Origin: Thioalkalivibrio sp.
GTDB taxonomy: Bacteria > Pseudomonadota > Gammaproteobacteria > Ectothiorhodospirales > Ectothiorhodospiraceae
Direction of reading: 5' to 3'
NCBI GenBank assembly: GCA_007120155.1
Contig: SKOF01000340.1
Location: forward strand, 1-5,969
Length of the DNA: 5,969 nt
Shown here: piece by piece, positions 5,544 to 5,969 of the stretch
Numbering within the stretch: position 1 is the first letter of the stretch
Layout: the number at the start of each line of letters is the position of its first letter
The notes under the pieces: model-generated
The model's input: only the letters and a program-made list of their open reading frames with translations
Databases searched by the model: none
Told to the model about the DNA's origin: nothing
Program-made: the position numbers and the translations under genes

Positions 5544-5969
5544 ATGATGTACTCCAAACGCAGTATCCGCGGGTTCGTGTGGATCGCCTTTGCCTGGCTG
5601 ATCCTGTTCCTTTCCCCGTTGCATGCCCAGGAAGGCACCACCCTCAAACCGTTCGTTCTGGGTGCAGTCCACTCCGGCTCCATCGCGGACCATCTGGACA
5701 TGGTGCGCAACGGTCTGCAGGGGCAGGGTTTCGAGATCCTGGGTGAATACCAACCCTATGACGGGGCTCACGTGATCGTCGCGACCAGCGATGATCTGCT
5801 ACGGGCGGCGGCGGCCAGCGATCGGGGGGGCTACATCGCGCCCCAGAGGATCTCTCTGACCGAGGTGGACGGGAATACCCAGATCGCCTACGCGAATCCC
5901 CTCTACCTAAGGCATGCCTACCGCCTGAACGGCGAGCTGTTCCATGTGTCGGCACGCCTGGCTGCCGCA
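5544..5969 (+). CDS. Secreted or periplasmic protein of unknown function, N-terminal part
   Basis: This open frame has no stop before the window end, giving at least 142 codons. Two ATGs stand in tandem (5544 and 5547). GAGGTG (5534-5539) lies 4 nt before the first and 7 nt before the second, so the second may be the true start. The N-terminus is a typical Sec signal peptide: basic residues (SKRSIR), a hydrophobic core (about 11-24, FVWIAFAWLILFL) and a PLHA|Q cleavage site near residue 28, so the product is exported. The mature part has an alpha/beta look: VLGAVHSGSIADHLDMVRNGL, then GFEILGEYQPYDGAHVIVATSDDLLRAAA, then a QISY-like strand and NPLYLRHAYRL. The overall pattern faintly recalls small DUF302-like exported proteins, but I cannot confirm this and assign no function. 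No lipobox cysteine is present. It is separated from the FadL-like gene by the strong hairpin and about 77 bp, so co-transcription is uncertain. Confidence 0.75.
   Translation, partial: MMYSKRSIRGFVWIAFAWLILFLSPLHAQEGTTLKPFVLGAVHSGSIADHLDMVRNGLQGQGFEILGEYQPYDGAHVIVATSDDLLRAAAASDRGGYIAPQRISLTEVDGNTQIAYANPLYLRHAYRLNGELFHVSARLAAA

Overview
The window is a GC-rich, protein-dense stretch, read entirely on the + strand. Its coding sequences use mostly G/C in third codon positions, and no intergenic gap exceeds about 270 bases. From left to right it holds: the C-terminal end of a LipS1-type radical SAM sulfur-insertion enzyme (1-426); an sLpl(AB)-type lipoate:protein ligase (432-1511); a LipT-type FAD oxidoreductase of the geranylgeranyl-reductase-like family (1512-2591); a LipS2-type radical SAM enzyme (2728-3879); an OmpP1/FadL-family outer-membrane channel (4151-5431); and the start of a secreted protein I do not firmly recognise (5544 to the window end).

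The first four genes form the gene set described for a non-canonical lipoate-assembly route. In that route two radical SAM proteins (LipS1 and LipS2) replace the single lipoyl synthase LipA, and a dedicated ligase (sLpl) charges the acceptor. From family knowledge, the set in bacteria is typically found next to sHdr (sulfur-oxidising heterodisulfide-reductase-like) genes and serves the lipoate-binding protein LbpA. Neither LbpA nor any sHdr subunit lies inside this window, so the link to sulfur oxidation is inferred and predicts what should be found upstream. The likely host is a gammaproteobacterial sulfur oxidiser, perhaps Ectothiorhodospiraceae or Thioalkalivibrio-like. That placement rests on gene content, base composition and the FadL-type outer-membrane protein, not on a marker gene.

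Layout and regulation: lipS1, the ligase and lipT are tightly packed (5-nt gap, then 0-nt gap) and look like one transcript. A 136-bp gap then precedes lipS2; it carries a 12-bp-stem hairpin followed by a T run, directly upstream of a strong ribosome binding site, and looks like a regulatory leader or attenuator. After lipS2 comes a 271-bp, partly AT-rich spacer. It contains an imperfect hairpin, an 8+8 perfect inverted repeat, a candidate sigma70-type promoter and a leader stem-loop before the fadL-like gene, so that gene is probably its own transcription unit. It ends at a perfect 11-bp GC-rich hairpin. The last gene has its own ribosome binding site and signal peptide and runs off the window.

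No tRNA, rRNA, CRISPR array, insertion sequence or broken gene was seen.
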